DNA of 64,000 nt from Paludibacteraceae bacterium. Lineage in GTDB: Bacteria; Bacteroidota; Bacteroidia; Bacteroidales; Paludibacteraceae. The first letter of the stretch is position 1, and each line of letters starts with the position of its first letter. The stretch covers positions 1-64,000 of the forward strand of contig JALNVE010000002.1 in assembly GCA_023227695.1 (NCBI GenBank). Direction: 5' to 3'. The notes under the pieces were generated by a model. It made no database searches, was not told where the DNA came from, and was given only the letters and a program-made list of their open reading frames with translations. Positions 16,550 to 24,197 of this stretch are shown one piece after another. The translations under genes and the position numbers were made by a program.

Positions 16550-17418
16550 TCTTTCATCCCCCTGCTAAAACCGTAGAAGGACCAATTTCCCGCTCCTGAT
16601 GTAATGATCTGAACCTTATGTCCATATGTAACGATATCGATATCCCGATCAAGCATCTCCGTATCTACTGCGTAAATTTCCTCTATAGGATTATTCCCTA
16701 TTATTTTAGAACCCAATTCTTGGGTGTCCCTTACGCTGAAATATACCTTACCCGATTTAACCTTTCCGTTATGCCTGACACAATAGGTCCATTCATTTAC
16801 CGTCAATTCCGTTGCTGACGTATATGCGTCATTCGTCACCGTCATGTTCACGGGTACTGTATTTGACCATGAAAAATTAACCATAGTATTCCAATCAAGT
16901 CTGTAATTCCCAAGGATTACATTTTCTGCTTTCAGCGTTGAAATGCTTCCGTTCGTAAGACTTGAAAACATTACGGAATAATCATTGGTATCTATGTTCT
17001 GGTTCATTTCCACCCATAGAGTCCCGTTCACGGTGAGATTGGAAATAAATGCTTCTGGTTCGTATTGTCGGATAAAAGAAGTATCTCCCTGAAGAGTGAC
17101 TTCTTTCATTCCGTTCGTTGTAACCATATAAGGTCTGGCATTGCTAACCACAAGGAATTCATAACTTCCATCTATGTTGATAAGCTTTTTAGATAATCCT
17201 TCAAATAAATATAAGAAGTTAGATGCGTTTATATATACATTACTGCCGTTATCTAGAAAAGAAATCGCTTTCAAATTCGTAACGACATTGTAATCCGCAT
17301 CTAAATCATTTCTTAGTTTTCCGTTTTGAATGGGGAAGGATCTTGTCTGGGATTGACAAAAAAATGCCGTTAAAACAAAACAAAAAAACCCAAGAACAAG
17401 TTTACGGTTCTTCTTCAA
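16546..17418 (-). CDS. Secreted fibre-like protein with signal peptide
   Basis: A Sec signal peptide (KKNRKLVLGFFCFVLTAFFC, then QSQ) is followed by about 265 residues rich in Asn, Ser, Thr and Val in beta-strand patterns typical of fibre, adhesin or surface proteins. The TTG at 17418 gives a canonical signal peptide beginning at the Lys-Lys-Asn. ATG codons further upstream would place 13 extra residues before it and overlap the previous gene by 56 bases. A signal peptide on a structural-looking phage protein is unusual. The 45764-46531 protein has the same layout. It may be delivered to the host envelope. Confidence 0.6.
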   Translation of the reverse strand: MKKNRKLVLGFFCFVLTAFFCQSQTRSFPIQNGKLRNDLDADYNVVTNLKAISFLDNGSNVYINASNFLYLFEGLSKKLINIDGSYEFLVVSNARPYMVTTNGMKEVTLQGDTSFIRQYEPEAFISNLTVNGTLWVEMNQNIDTNDYSVMFSSLTNGSISTLKAENVILGNYRLDWNTMVNFSWSNTVPVNMTVTNDAYTSATELTVNEWTYCVRHNGKVKSGKVYFSVRDTQELGSKIIGNNPIEEIYAVDTEMLDRDIDIVTYGHKVQIITSGAGNWSFYGFSRGMKE

Positions 17419-17785
17419 AAGCCCATCCGCCTGCTGTTTTGGCAACATCATTGACATTGATTAATTCCGTTTCTTTAAGAACATGAGTTCCTTGTACCCC
17501 GGTTTCTACAATAGTGATAGTGGAAGTTTTCGTGATTACAGGTGCAGGAATGCTTTGGGCTGTTGAAACTCCTGTTCCATTGTCAATACAGACATGAATA
17601 TTCCCATATCCGTTCCTTGACAACGTTTCTGCCACCGGGTTCGGACTAGGTATATGGAAATTTCTATATATGTTTCCTTCTCTGATATCGGAATCTACAT
17701 CCCTTTTACCAGGTTCCCAGTACAGACGACTAGGATTTGTAAGTTGACTATGATCTATTTCTCTGGTCTTGATTATTGTTTGCAT
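17402..17785 (-). CDS. Hypothetical protein, 127 aa
   Basis: No family is recognised. The C-terminal half is Thr/Val/Ile-rich and ends in a short acidic tail (EEEP). The end overlaps the start of the secreted fibre-like gene, so the two are coupled. A candidate T-tract/GATA promoter lies upstream. A tail-tip or fibre-associated function is possible from composition and position. Confidence 0.55.
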   Translation of the reverse strand: MQTIIKTREIDHSQLTNPSRLYWEPGKRDVDSDIREGNIYRNFHIPSPNPVAETLSRNGYGNIHVCIDNGTGVSTAQSIPAPVITKTSTITIVETGVQGTHVLKETELINVNDVAKTAGGWAFEEEP

Positions 17786-17823
17786 TCCAATATCCTCACT
17801 GTTTATCTAAAAACAGACAGGAA

Positions 17824-17832
17824 TATCAAAAA
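17824..17832 (-). promoter_or_regulatory. Candidate phage promoter motif TTTTTGATA
   Basis: TTTTTGATATTCC on the minus strand, 39 bases before the 17402-17785 start and overlapping the end of the preceding gene. Confidence 0.35.
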
Positions 17833-18054
17833 CTATTCCGTCCCCTGTTCAAAAACACCAACACATTGCGCATATTCTTCAAGGTATGGATACATCGCCT
17901 GTGTAAGAATTTCTATCATTCTGTCCTTTGCCGCCTGTTGAGGAACATTGACTGCATTGAAAACATCTGCGTCTTTTAGCATTTCAGCGTATGTTTTCCA
18001 TAAACTCGCGACATTTTCATCTGTTCTTTCAACCACTTCCATATTATCTTCCAT
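17833..18054 (-). CDS. Hypothetical helical protein, 73 aa
   Basis: Acidic and predicted all-helical, with no motif recognised. AAAGGAG lies upstream of the ATG. It directly follows the HD-domain half of the split tRNA nucleotidyltransferase. Confidence 0.55.
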   Translation of the reverse strand: MEDNMEVVERTDENVASLWKTYAEMLKDADVFNAVNVPQQAAKDRMIEILTQAMYPYLEEYAQCVGVFEQGTE

Positions 18055-18056
18055 TT

Positions 18057-18767
18057 TTAAACTCCTTTGAACTTTTCTAAGATAAGATTCATCGCTGTTT
18101 CCTTATCAAGGACTTTACCTTTTTCAATCCATTCGTCTCCCTTCTCTTCAAGGAAAGACATTACTTCTTTGATTTTGGGTCCAGGTTTAATATCCAATAT
18201 CTTCATAATTTCAAGTCCGTCTAAGATGGAATCGTTCTTCGTGACGGGTTTGATCGCTTTCACTTTTTCTATCTTTTCACGAATAGAAGGAATATTATTG
18301 CCTTTCGGTATCTTACCCTGTTCATCGGCGGCTGCCAAATCAACCACAGCATCTACAAGTTCTTCCCCTACTTCACGAATAAATTTACGTATTCCGGCTG
18401 TTCCTGCGTCATGCAGCGCGTGTGGGCGCATATGGTTTTCTACGATTTTTCTGACATTGCGAATAACATCCGTATCAAATTTAAGTCTACGGCAAACGGC
18501 TTCTGCTATTTCTCCGCTTACCTTTTCATGGCCGTAACTGTGAATGGCACCGTCAATAAGTTCGGTTGTAGATGCTTTACCAGCATCGTGAAGAAGCGCA
18601 GCCAATTGGTTTTCAATACCAGGCTTTGAATTCTGCAAAACCATCATTGTGTGTTTTAAAGAATCGCCTTGTTTCAATACAACGACATCTGGATGACACT
18701 GTGAAGTATTAAACTTTCGACAATTTTTGCAATAACTATCTCTCAAACAATAATCTGATGGATTCAT
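18057..18767 (-). CDS. cca: HD-domain half of a split tRNA nucleotidyltransferase
   Basis: Residues 35-120 match the HD region found at the C-terminus of E. coli-type CCA-adding enzymes: LKHTMMVLQ, LAALLHDAGKA (catalytic His-Asp) and YGHEKVSG. The remaining helices continue as in that family. The gene lacks any nucleotidyltransferase head domain. That domain is the C-terminal half of the protein at 19926-21737, and a homing endonuclease lies between. The first 25 residues are new and contain five cysteines (YCLRDSYCKNCRKF region), possibly a metal site. The start has GGAGAATAG upstream. The two halves may reassemble, as HEG-split phage proteins are known to do. Confidence 0.75.
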   Translation of the reverse strand: MNPSDYCLRDSYCKNCRKFNTSQCHPDVVVLKQGDSLKHTMMVLQNSKPGIENQLAALLHDAGKASTTELIDGAIHSYGHEKVSGEIAEAVCRRLKFDTDVIRNVRKIVENHMRPHALHDAGTAGIRKFIREVGEELVDAVVDLAAADEQGKIPKGNNIPSIREKIEKVKAIKPVTKNDSILDGLEIMKILDIKPGPKIKEVMSFLEEKGDEWIEKGKVLDKETAMNLILEKFKGV

Positions 18768-18770
18768 AAT

Positions 18771-19871
18771 CTATTCTCCAATAAATTCCAAACATCTTTT
18801 CAAAACGGTGTCTTTATCTTCCTTATAATCACTTTCCCATATAATCAAAAATTCGTATCCTTTTTCTTTGGCATTTTTTATTTTATTGCTATCGATGGTT
18901 TCGACTTCAGACGCTGTTCTGTTAGTATATACCTGTTTCCATTTCCGTTTCTGGTCTTCGGTTAAGTTTGGATTGACGTGAAATTTGTCTCCATTAAACT
19001 CGATCACCTTCTTTATATCTTCTATAACGAAATCAAAATTTCTATTAGTTCCACAAGAAAATTCATGGTTAAGTTCTCCAAAATAAATTCTTTTATACTT
19101 GACTGATATGTTTTTATAAATTTCTTGAAAAAGAATTTGAGAAATCTTAGAATATGGAGATAAATTTCGGTTCAGCCAAATTTTTCTCTTATTTGTTTCT
19201 TTTCTGATTTTATCACAACGTTGTTGATATTTCCTTTCTCCGATTTCTTTTCCGTACTTTTTAACAAACCAATCAAGTTTGTATATTTTCGAGATATTGT
19301 TTCTCCAAGATTTATATCTTTCTAATCCCTTTTCTTGTCCTAAAATATATTGAAATCTTTCAAGTGGGGATAAACCTTTCATCTTCTGAGAAAAGATATA
19401 AGCTTTGCCTGAACTTCTATCTAAGTATTCTTTCTTTAAGATAATTTTCCCGAATTCTTTTTCATAGTCTTCTTTATTAAAGTCTTTATGTCTCCATCTT
19501 AAGTGTTGACAGAGATTAATATATGTTTTTCCACAAAGTTCACACCTAATTTTTTCGTGTTCATGAACGTGGTGATCAATTGAAAAATTTTCCTTAATAT
19601 AGTCGTCATACTTAATTTCCTTGTGACAGTTTTTGAGGTGTGTACCAAGTCCAGACATTGACTTCGTTTGTTTTCCACACAGTCTACATAAATGAAGGAA
19701 TTCTTTCTTCTCTATATTCTTAATTATTATCCCATAGAATTTTAAGAAATAGTCACAATAATTGAGATCATTTTTATGAACAGTTTTGATGTGAGTTCGT
19801 AGGACATTAAAAGAAGAATATGTTTTGCCACATAACTTACATTCAGTTGGAAAAGTTAATCCATAATTCAT
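18771..19871 (-). CDS. Homing endonuclease, zinc fingers plus Vsr-like (EDxHD) nuclease
   Basis: The N-terminal 125 residues hold three C2H2-like zinc fingers (CKLCGKTYSSF, CRLCGKQTKSM and CELCGKTYINL, each ending in paired histidines). The C-terminal 110 residues have a Vsr-like nuclease pattern: FDFVIEDIKKVIEFNGDKFH, then a basic helix and FLIIWESDY. The 62383-63792 endonuclease shares this nuclease motif. It is inserted between the head and HD halves of cca with only about 55 bases upstream and 3 downstream, too little for a group I intron. It is therefore read as a free-standing homing gene that split its target. The start at 19871 has AGAGGTGG upstream. Confidence 0.8.
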   Translation of the reverse strand: MNYGLTFPTECKLCGKTYSSFNVLRTHIKTVHKNDLNYCDYFLKFYGIIIKNIEKKEFLHLCRLCGKQTKSMSGLGTHLKNCHKEIKYDDYIKENFSIDHHVHEHEKIRCELCGKTYINLCQHLRWRHKDFNKEDYEKEFGKIILKKEYLDRSSGKAYIFSQKMKGLSPLERFQYILGQEKGLERYKSWRNNISKIYKLDWFVKKYGKEIGERKYQQRCDKIRKETNKRKIWLNRNLSPYSKISQILFQEIYKNISVKYKRIYFGELNHEFSCGTNRNFDFVIEDIKKVIEFNGDKFHVNPNLTEDQKRKWKQVYTNRTASEVETIDSNKIKNAKEKGYEFLIIWESDYKEDKDTVLKRCLEFIGE

Positions 19872-19895
19872 AACCACCTCTGTTATGAACAGACA

Positions 19896-19904
19896 TATCA
19901 AAAA
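19896..19904 (-). promoter_or_regulatory. Candidate phage promoter motif TTTTTGATA
   Basis: TTTTTGATATGT on the minus strand, 25 bases before the endonuclease start. It would give the insert its own transcript. Confidence 0.4.
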
Positions 19905-19925
19905 GAATGTTAGTAGGCATCTTCC

Positions 19926-21737
19926 TCATTTAGGAACGAAATTCTTACAAACACAATTACATCCTTCCTGAAACTTTTCATTCTGTTTAACACCCTTCAA
20001 AGATTCAATCTCAGGGAAGATGTATTTTAAGAGTCCTGTTGAATCAAAGAATTTGATTGCCTTTTGAAGTTTTCCTAGCTTCATGATCTTAATAAGTTCA
20101 TCTCTGATCCTTTCTTCTGAAATCGTCTGAATCCTAGAAGAATTGGCCTTGACCGCTTTCAAAACAGAAAGAGGTACAGTCCAATTGTATTTACAAATAA
20201 AGCGAACAAGACGAATCATACGAAGTGCATCTTGGTTAAGAATCTTGTTGAAATCAACGTCTGGATGTCCTCTTAGAATCCCTTTTTGAATATCAGATTT
20301 GCTGACGCCTGTAAGGTCTATGAATTCTCCGTTACTCAAATCTTTCATCATCATATTCGTTGTGAAGTCGCGACGTTTTACATCTTCTCCCAAATCCGCA
20401 AATTCCGTACTTCTCTGTCTGCTGTTAGGATCAGGATAGCTTTCCTTCATAGTTTCGGCAAATTCAATGACGGCACCTTTTGTCCTATATGTTTCGCCTT
20501 CGAAAATAATATCTTCCTTAAAGGTAATCTGCCAAATGGGATAATTTCCCATATTTATAGGGTTTGTCGTTTCCTTTGAAAACAAGGCATGAAGTTGTTT
20601 CGTCAGTTTTTCAGGGCCTCCTTTTATATCTATCACTATGTCTAGGTCTTTGGGAAGATTTTTAAGAATACTATCCCTAACATATCCTCCGACGGAAAAA
20701 GTATGATGCGAAAATTCAGTATAACGTAGAAAGTTTAAAAAGAATTTTTCAACCTCCTTTTCTGGCGATTTATGATTTTCGTTCATGAGTTCTTTCCCTT
20801 CGAAGCTCAGTTCCGTGACAGTTTTCAATTCTTTGCCGAGAAGAATGCGATAATAATATCCATTCTTCTTACAAAAGTCAATAGCTACTTTCGCTTTTGT
20901 TACAACTTCTTCAGACATCCATCCCTTTACTTCTTCAATAATTTTAACTTCATTCCTTATGATAAGGAAATCTGGAACATAATACGTTTTCAACCCAGAA
21001 GAATTAACATATGGGATTCTAATTCCGTGCTTCTTTGTCCACATTATTCCTTCTGATTCGTATTCTTTCATCTTATTTCTTTCATAAGACGAATCATACC
21101 ATTCTCTCGTGCCATCTTTTTTGAAGAACCAACCAGTTTCCCAATTGTTTCGGTTGTGGTATTTCCCTTCTGAAAGATTGCGAGAATATGTTTCTATTCT
21201 TCTTTCTAGTCTTGTTTTGTCATCCCACATATGAAGATTAGACATAACTTCTGATCTTCTATGTTTTTCTTTTTCGGTATTACAAGCTAATTTTTGCTTG
21301 GTTCTAAATTCTTCATTTCTCATCGGATTGTTATCAGAAATTTTTTGGCGAACGTCTGGTCTTTTAGAAACATTATTATCTCCCGTTTGCATTTCTCTTT
21401 TTCGACCCTTCCAGAATAAAGAAATTTTTTCTTTGGACGTTTCTCTTTTCATAGGATTGTCAGAAATCATTCTTTCCTTCATCCTCTTGATCTCTTCTTT
21501 CGATATTTTGTGATGACCAGAACAAAACCTTCTTCCATAAGATGTGATTTGACCACAACCACACTGACAAACTTGATCCCATTCTTTGTTTAATCTTTTT
21601 CTTTCTTCTTCTTTGAACTTAAGATATTCTGATCGACAAATATTACAATTCTTTAGATGAGAGTTCCATCTTGAATGCCCGAATTCAATCCCACAAAAGG
21701 AAATCGATGGAAGATGGATTTTATAGACAGAAGCCAT
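19926..21737 (-). CDS. cca: Homing endonuclease fused to CCA nucleotidyltransferase head domain
   Basis: Residues 1-315 are a homing endonuclease: an N-terminal Cys/His-rich region (CGIEFGH, CNICRSEY, CQCGCG), NUMOD-like DNA-binding helices (TSKEKISLFWKGRK), and a PD-(D/E)xK nuclease core (PDFLIIRNEVKIIEEVKG). Residues 318-603 are the head and neck of a tRNA nucleotidyltransferase: GGYVRD (350-355), DLDIVID (364-370, metal-binding), RRDFT (455-459) and DALRMIRLVRF. It ends LKGVKQNEKF followed by a Cys-rich tail just where the HD domain should begin. An internal ATG at 20786 could give the enzyme half alone. The equivalent of residues 325-353 also exists as a truncated remnant upstream (21761-21913), so this 5' end is a replacement copy. 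Confidence 0.82.
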   Translation of the reverse strand: MASVYKIHLPSISFCGIEFGHSRWNSHLKNCNICRSEYLKFKEEERKRLNKEWDQVCQCGCGQITSYGRRFCSGHHKISKEEIKRMKERMISDNPMKRETSKEKISLFWKGRKREMQTGDNNVSKRPDVRQKISDNNPMRNEEFRTKQKLACNTEKEKHRRSEVMSNLHMWDDKTRLERRIETYSRNLSEGKYHNRNNWETGWFFKKDGTREWYDSSYERNKMKEYESEGIMWTKKHGIRIPYVNSSGLKTYYVPDFLIIRNEVKIIEEVKGWMSEEVVTKAKVAIDFCKKNGYYYRILLGKELKTVTELSFEGKELMNENHKSPEKEVEKFFLNFLRYTEFSHHTFSVGGYVRDSILKNLPKDLDIVIDIKGGPEKLTKQLHALFSKETTNPINMGNYPIWQITFKEDIIFEGETYRTKGAVIEFAETMKESYPDPNSRQRSTEFADLGEDVKRRDFTTNMMMKDLSNGEFIDLTGVSKSDIQKGILRGHPDVDFNKILNQDALRMIRLVRFICKYNWTVPLSVLKAVKANSSRIQTISEERIRDELIKIMKLGKLQKAIKFFDSTGLLKYIFPEIESLKGVKQNEKFQEGCNCVCKNFVPK

Positions 21738-21760
21738 ATTAATTCTCTGTTTTTGATAAT

Positions 21761-21913
21761 TTAAATATTATCAAAAGAAATAACATATCCTCCAACAGCC
21801 CATACATGACCATTAAATCTAGTCGATGGTAAAAACTCTTTTAGTAATCTTTCAACTTCCTGTTCGGCAGTAGAAGATATGATTTTTTTGGCTATTTTGT
21901 TTATATCAATCAC
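21761..21913 (-). pseudogene. cca: Truncated original 5' end of cca
   Basis: A GTG start overlapping the previous gene's stop (GTGA) opens a 50-codon frame. Its protein (AEQEVERLLKEFLPSTRF, then AVGGYV) matches the start of the tRNA nucleotidyltransferase domain inside the next protein (PEKEVEKFFLNFLRYTEF, then SVGGYV). The match ends at the GGYV of the catalytic GGYVRD motif. Six unrelated residues and a stop follow. This is the stub left by insertion of the endonuclease at the DNA GGAGGATATGTTA, which is shared by stub and replacement copy. It is too short to be an enzyme. Confidence 0.8.
21769..21776 (-). promoter_or_regulatory. Candidate phage promoter motif TTTTGATA
   Basis: TTTTGATAATATTT on the minus strand at the junction between the cca stub and the endonuclease, 32 bases before its start. 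Confidence 0.35.
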
Positions 21914-22770
21914 AGAAAATACTCCAATCTTTTCTCTATTGTTTTTTTATCTATCGAATAAGCATATTCCCTATAAATAAAGTTTGCTATTTTCCCAAAA
22001 GATTCTTTTAAAGATATTTTTAGCTTAATTGAACAAAAAACATTTTCAGGCATTTCGGCAAGTCTTTTTTCAAAAAGCTTGCGTCTTCTTTCTTCACATT
22101 GAATTTTAAACTCTATGGATCTTTTCTTCCCGATTAAAGTCTTTGTCCTTCTTTCAACAGCTTCTTTTGTTTGTTTTTTACCTTTAAGGGACTGGCTTAT
22201 TTTTTTTCTAAATTCTTTCGTTTGAGTAAAAGCATAGTTCTTGTTGCTTTTAGATAAACCTAAAGAAATTTTTCTTTTAGTTTCTGTAGAAACAACTCTT
22301 CCTCTTTTTAGAGGGGCTATTTTTTGTTGGGCAACTTTCATCTTGGCTCTTGTGGATTCGCTCTTTTTTACCCCAGACATTGCCCTAGATATTTTCAGTT
22401 TAGTGTCTTCTGTCTGGTTAAATCTATGTCCCGAAATGCCTTCTCCTCCTTTAGTCATATTATATCCTTCGGGGAAAAATGTTTTCAACTCTGAAATATA
22501 GTTAATTTCTTTGTCCTGACCCTCTTTTTCAGTGTCAAAATGGTCAATTTCTTCAAATAGAAAATTTTCGAAACCATATTTCTTAATTGCTTTATGAAAA
22601 ATACACCTAGAAGGATTTGTGAGATTTGATGCTCTTTTATGCGCGATCCATCTCTTCTCAATCGTTTTAGATGTTATTCCGACATATTTTTTCCCATTTA
22701 CAAGATTGGTCGCTAAATAAACAAATCCACTTTTATTTTCGTTCTTCATAGCTATGCGCTCTATGTCCAT
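21910..22770 (-). CDS. GIY-YIG homing endonuclease with NUMOD3 repeats
   Basis: Residues 12-100 form a GIY-YIG nuclease: GFVYLATNLVNGKKYVGIT carries the GIY and YIG equivalents, Arg follows in EKRWIAHKR, and the catalytic Glu lies near FLFEEIDHF or in the following helix. Residues 120-230 hold repeated NUMOD3-type DNA-binding motifs (TKLKISRAMSG, TKRKISLGLSK, FRKKISQSLKG). It is inserted directly before the cca start; its stop overlaps the GTG of the cca stub. Start and upstream stop overlap as TAATG. It is the third endonuclease in this locus. Confidence 0.88.
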   Translation of the reverse strand: MDIERIAMKNENKSGFVYLATNLVNGKKYVGITSKTIEKRWIAHKRASNLTNPSRCIFHKAIKKYGFENFLFEEIDHFDTEKEGQDKEINYISELKTFFPEGYNMTKGGEGISGHRFNQTEDTKLKISRAMSGVKKSESTRAKMKVAQQKIAPLKRGRVVSTETKRKISLGLSKSNKNYAFTQTKEFRKKISQSLKGKKQTKEAVERRTKTLIGKKRSIEFKIQCEERRRKLFEKRLAEMPENVFCSIKLKISLKESFGKIANFIYREYAYSIDKKTIEKRLEYFL

Positions 22771-23222
22771 TATTGATTCTCTTCTTTCTTGTGTGGTAAC
22801 GGGCTAATCTTTATTTCTGAAAGGAACAGGCATTCATAATCCCCATCCACATCACAATCTTTCTTAAGTTTTTTCAGCAAATTATTCACATCGTTCGGCC
22901 TTGCGTTCCAGTCCTGTTCTCCGTGTTCTGACTTCAACTTGATAATTCTAACAGGTGGCCTAGGCGGCATCTTCTTTTCTGTTCTCGCCGCTGGCGTTGC
23001 CGGAGGTGGAGGATATGGAATCAGAGTTTCACCGCCAGCCATATTAGCGGGAGCAGGCGGAATCTCTTTTCTGACAGGCGGCGGCACAAAACCGGCTTCA
23101 TCACTGCCATCACCCTTAAATAAGTGTTGGCAAAACCCGCAGACATTCAGAAAAGTAACAAAGATAAAAATATTAAATATCCTGTTTGAGCACATTCTGC
23201 GTCTTATTTCTTTTATAGCCAT
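22770..23222 (-). CDS. Exported proline-rich protein, 150 aa
   Basis: The N-terminus has a basic stretch and a hydrophobic segment (NIFIFVTFLNVCGFC), consistent with a signal peptide or membrane anchor. A proline-rich linker (residues 45-90, PPPP and PPRPP runs) and a compact C-terminal segment (VRIIKLKSEHGEQDW onward) follow. The layout suggests an envelope-spanning protein. A start at the second ATG (9 codons in) would give a shorter, more typical signal. No family is assigned with confidence. Confidence 0.55.
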   Translation of the reverse strand: MAIKEIRRRMCSNRIFNIFIFVTFLNVCGFCQHLFKGDGSDEAGFVPPPVRKEIPPAPANMAGGETLIPYPPPPATPAARTEKKMPPRPPVRIIKLKSEHGEQDWNARPNDVNNLLKKLKKDCDVDGDYECLFLSEIKISPLPHKKEENQ

Positions 23223-24193
23223 TTATGACCTTCCGGTAAGCAGTTAACGCGATAGGCAATACCGTTTTGTCTCATAGCTCTAGCCACAGGGCCTCCACGT
23301 CCCTTTTCCATATCTTCTGGACTTATCACTGTTTGAACAACCACTCCAGACCTACCAAGATCAAATTTATCTCCGACTGTAGGCGGTTTTATACCTACTG
23401 GAATATCAAGACCATAATATTCTCCTCCTCGTCCTCCCAAGGAATCTGGAAGATATTTCATATATTGAGCCCAATAATTTAATTCCCCAGCCGCCGTTTT
23501 CAGGTCTGGGTCTGAATCGACATCACTGTCTCTATTTTCATCATTCTTCTTATATCTTACGGCATTCGGGTCTCTGTCATCTAGTCTTGGCGGACGAATT
23601 CCTTTTCCTTCACTATATTTGGGTTTGGTTATTCCATCAGCCATCAAATCCTTATCTTTCCTGTTTAGTTGTTGTCCCTGACTTGCGGTTTTGAATTTGT
23701 CCGGACTGAATTCATCTTGATTTAGAAGCCTTTCTGTTAGTTTTTCAATCATCGCTTCTGTCTTCTCATCTCTTAATTTTGTAACAAAAGGATCTTGACC
23801 CGTTGTAATCTCCGGTACTTGTTGCTGTTTGATAGACGCTTTTGTCTCCTGAACCGGCGGTTCTTCTTGTTTAATTTCTTCATTTGTTTTATCGGTATTC
23901 GGGATGTCAGTTGAATCTTCTTCTTTTTCGTCAAGCCCTAATTCTTTCAAGAGACTGTCAATGCTGTCTTCCGAAGTCGTATTTTCTTCTTCTTCTGAAG
24001 GTAATTCATCACTTTTGGTCTGCTCTATGGGTTCTGGTCCCGGCGTTTCTGTTAACGCCTGGTCTCCTGGTTTCGGCTGACCTTGTAGTTTTTCCTTAAC
24101 GGAATGATAAAGACTAAGGATTTCTTCATCTGTAAGCTCCTTTGATTTCCTTACTATTGCCGCCAAAATTATCTTTCTAAAATTCTTTTTCAT
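23213..24193 (-). CDS. Acidic head-region protein downstream of portal
   Basis: The 326-residue protein begins with a helix (MKKNFRKIILAAIVRKSKE) comparable to the N-termini of other head-operon proteins. An acidic, Glu/Pro/Thr-rich disordered region (residues 40-190) and a more ordered C-terminal domain (VGIKPPTVGDKFDLGRSGVV onward) follow. No motif identifies an enzyme. Position right after the portal gene suggests a head core or portal-associated protein. The start at 24193 lies four bases past the portal stop and has AAGGAA upstream. Alternatives further upstream would overlap the portal gene. Confidence 0.6.
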   Translation of the reverse strand: MKKNFRKIILAAIVRKSKELTDEEILSLYHSVKEKLQGQPKPGDQALTETPGPEPIEQTKSDELPSEEEENTTSEDSIDSLLKELGLDEKEEDSTDIPNTDKTNEEIKQEEPPVQETKASIKQQQVPEITTGQDPFVTKLRDEKTEAMIEKLTERLLNQDEFSPDKFKTASQGQQLNRKDKDLMADGITKPKYSEGKGIRPPRLDDRDPNAVRYKKNDENRDSDVDSDPDLKTAAGELNYWAQYMKYLPDSLGGRGGEYYGLDIPVGIKPPTVGDKFDLGRSGVVVQTVISPEDMEKGRGGPVARAMRQNGIAYRVNCLPEGHKWL

Positions 24194-24197
24194 TTCC

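Noticed and set aside
18771..19926. Group I intron explaining the split of cca
   Set aside because: Only about 55 bases upstream and 3 bases downstream of the endonuclease frame are non-coding, far below the size of an intron core, and each half has its own start or stop and ribosome binding site.
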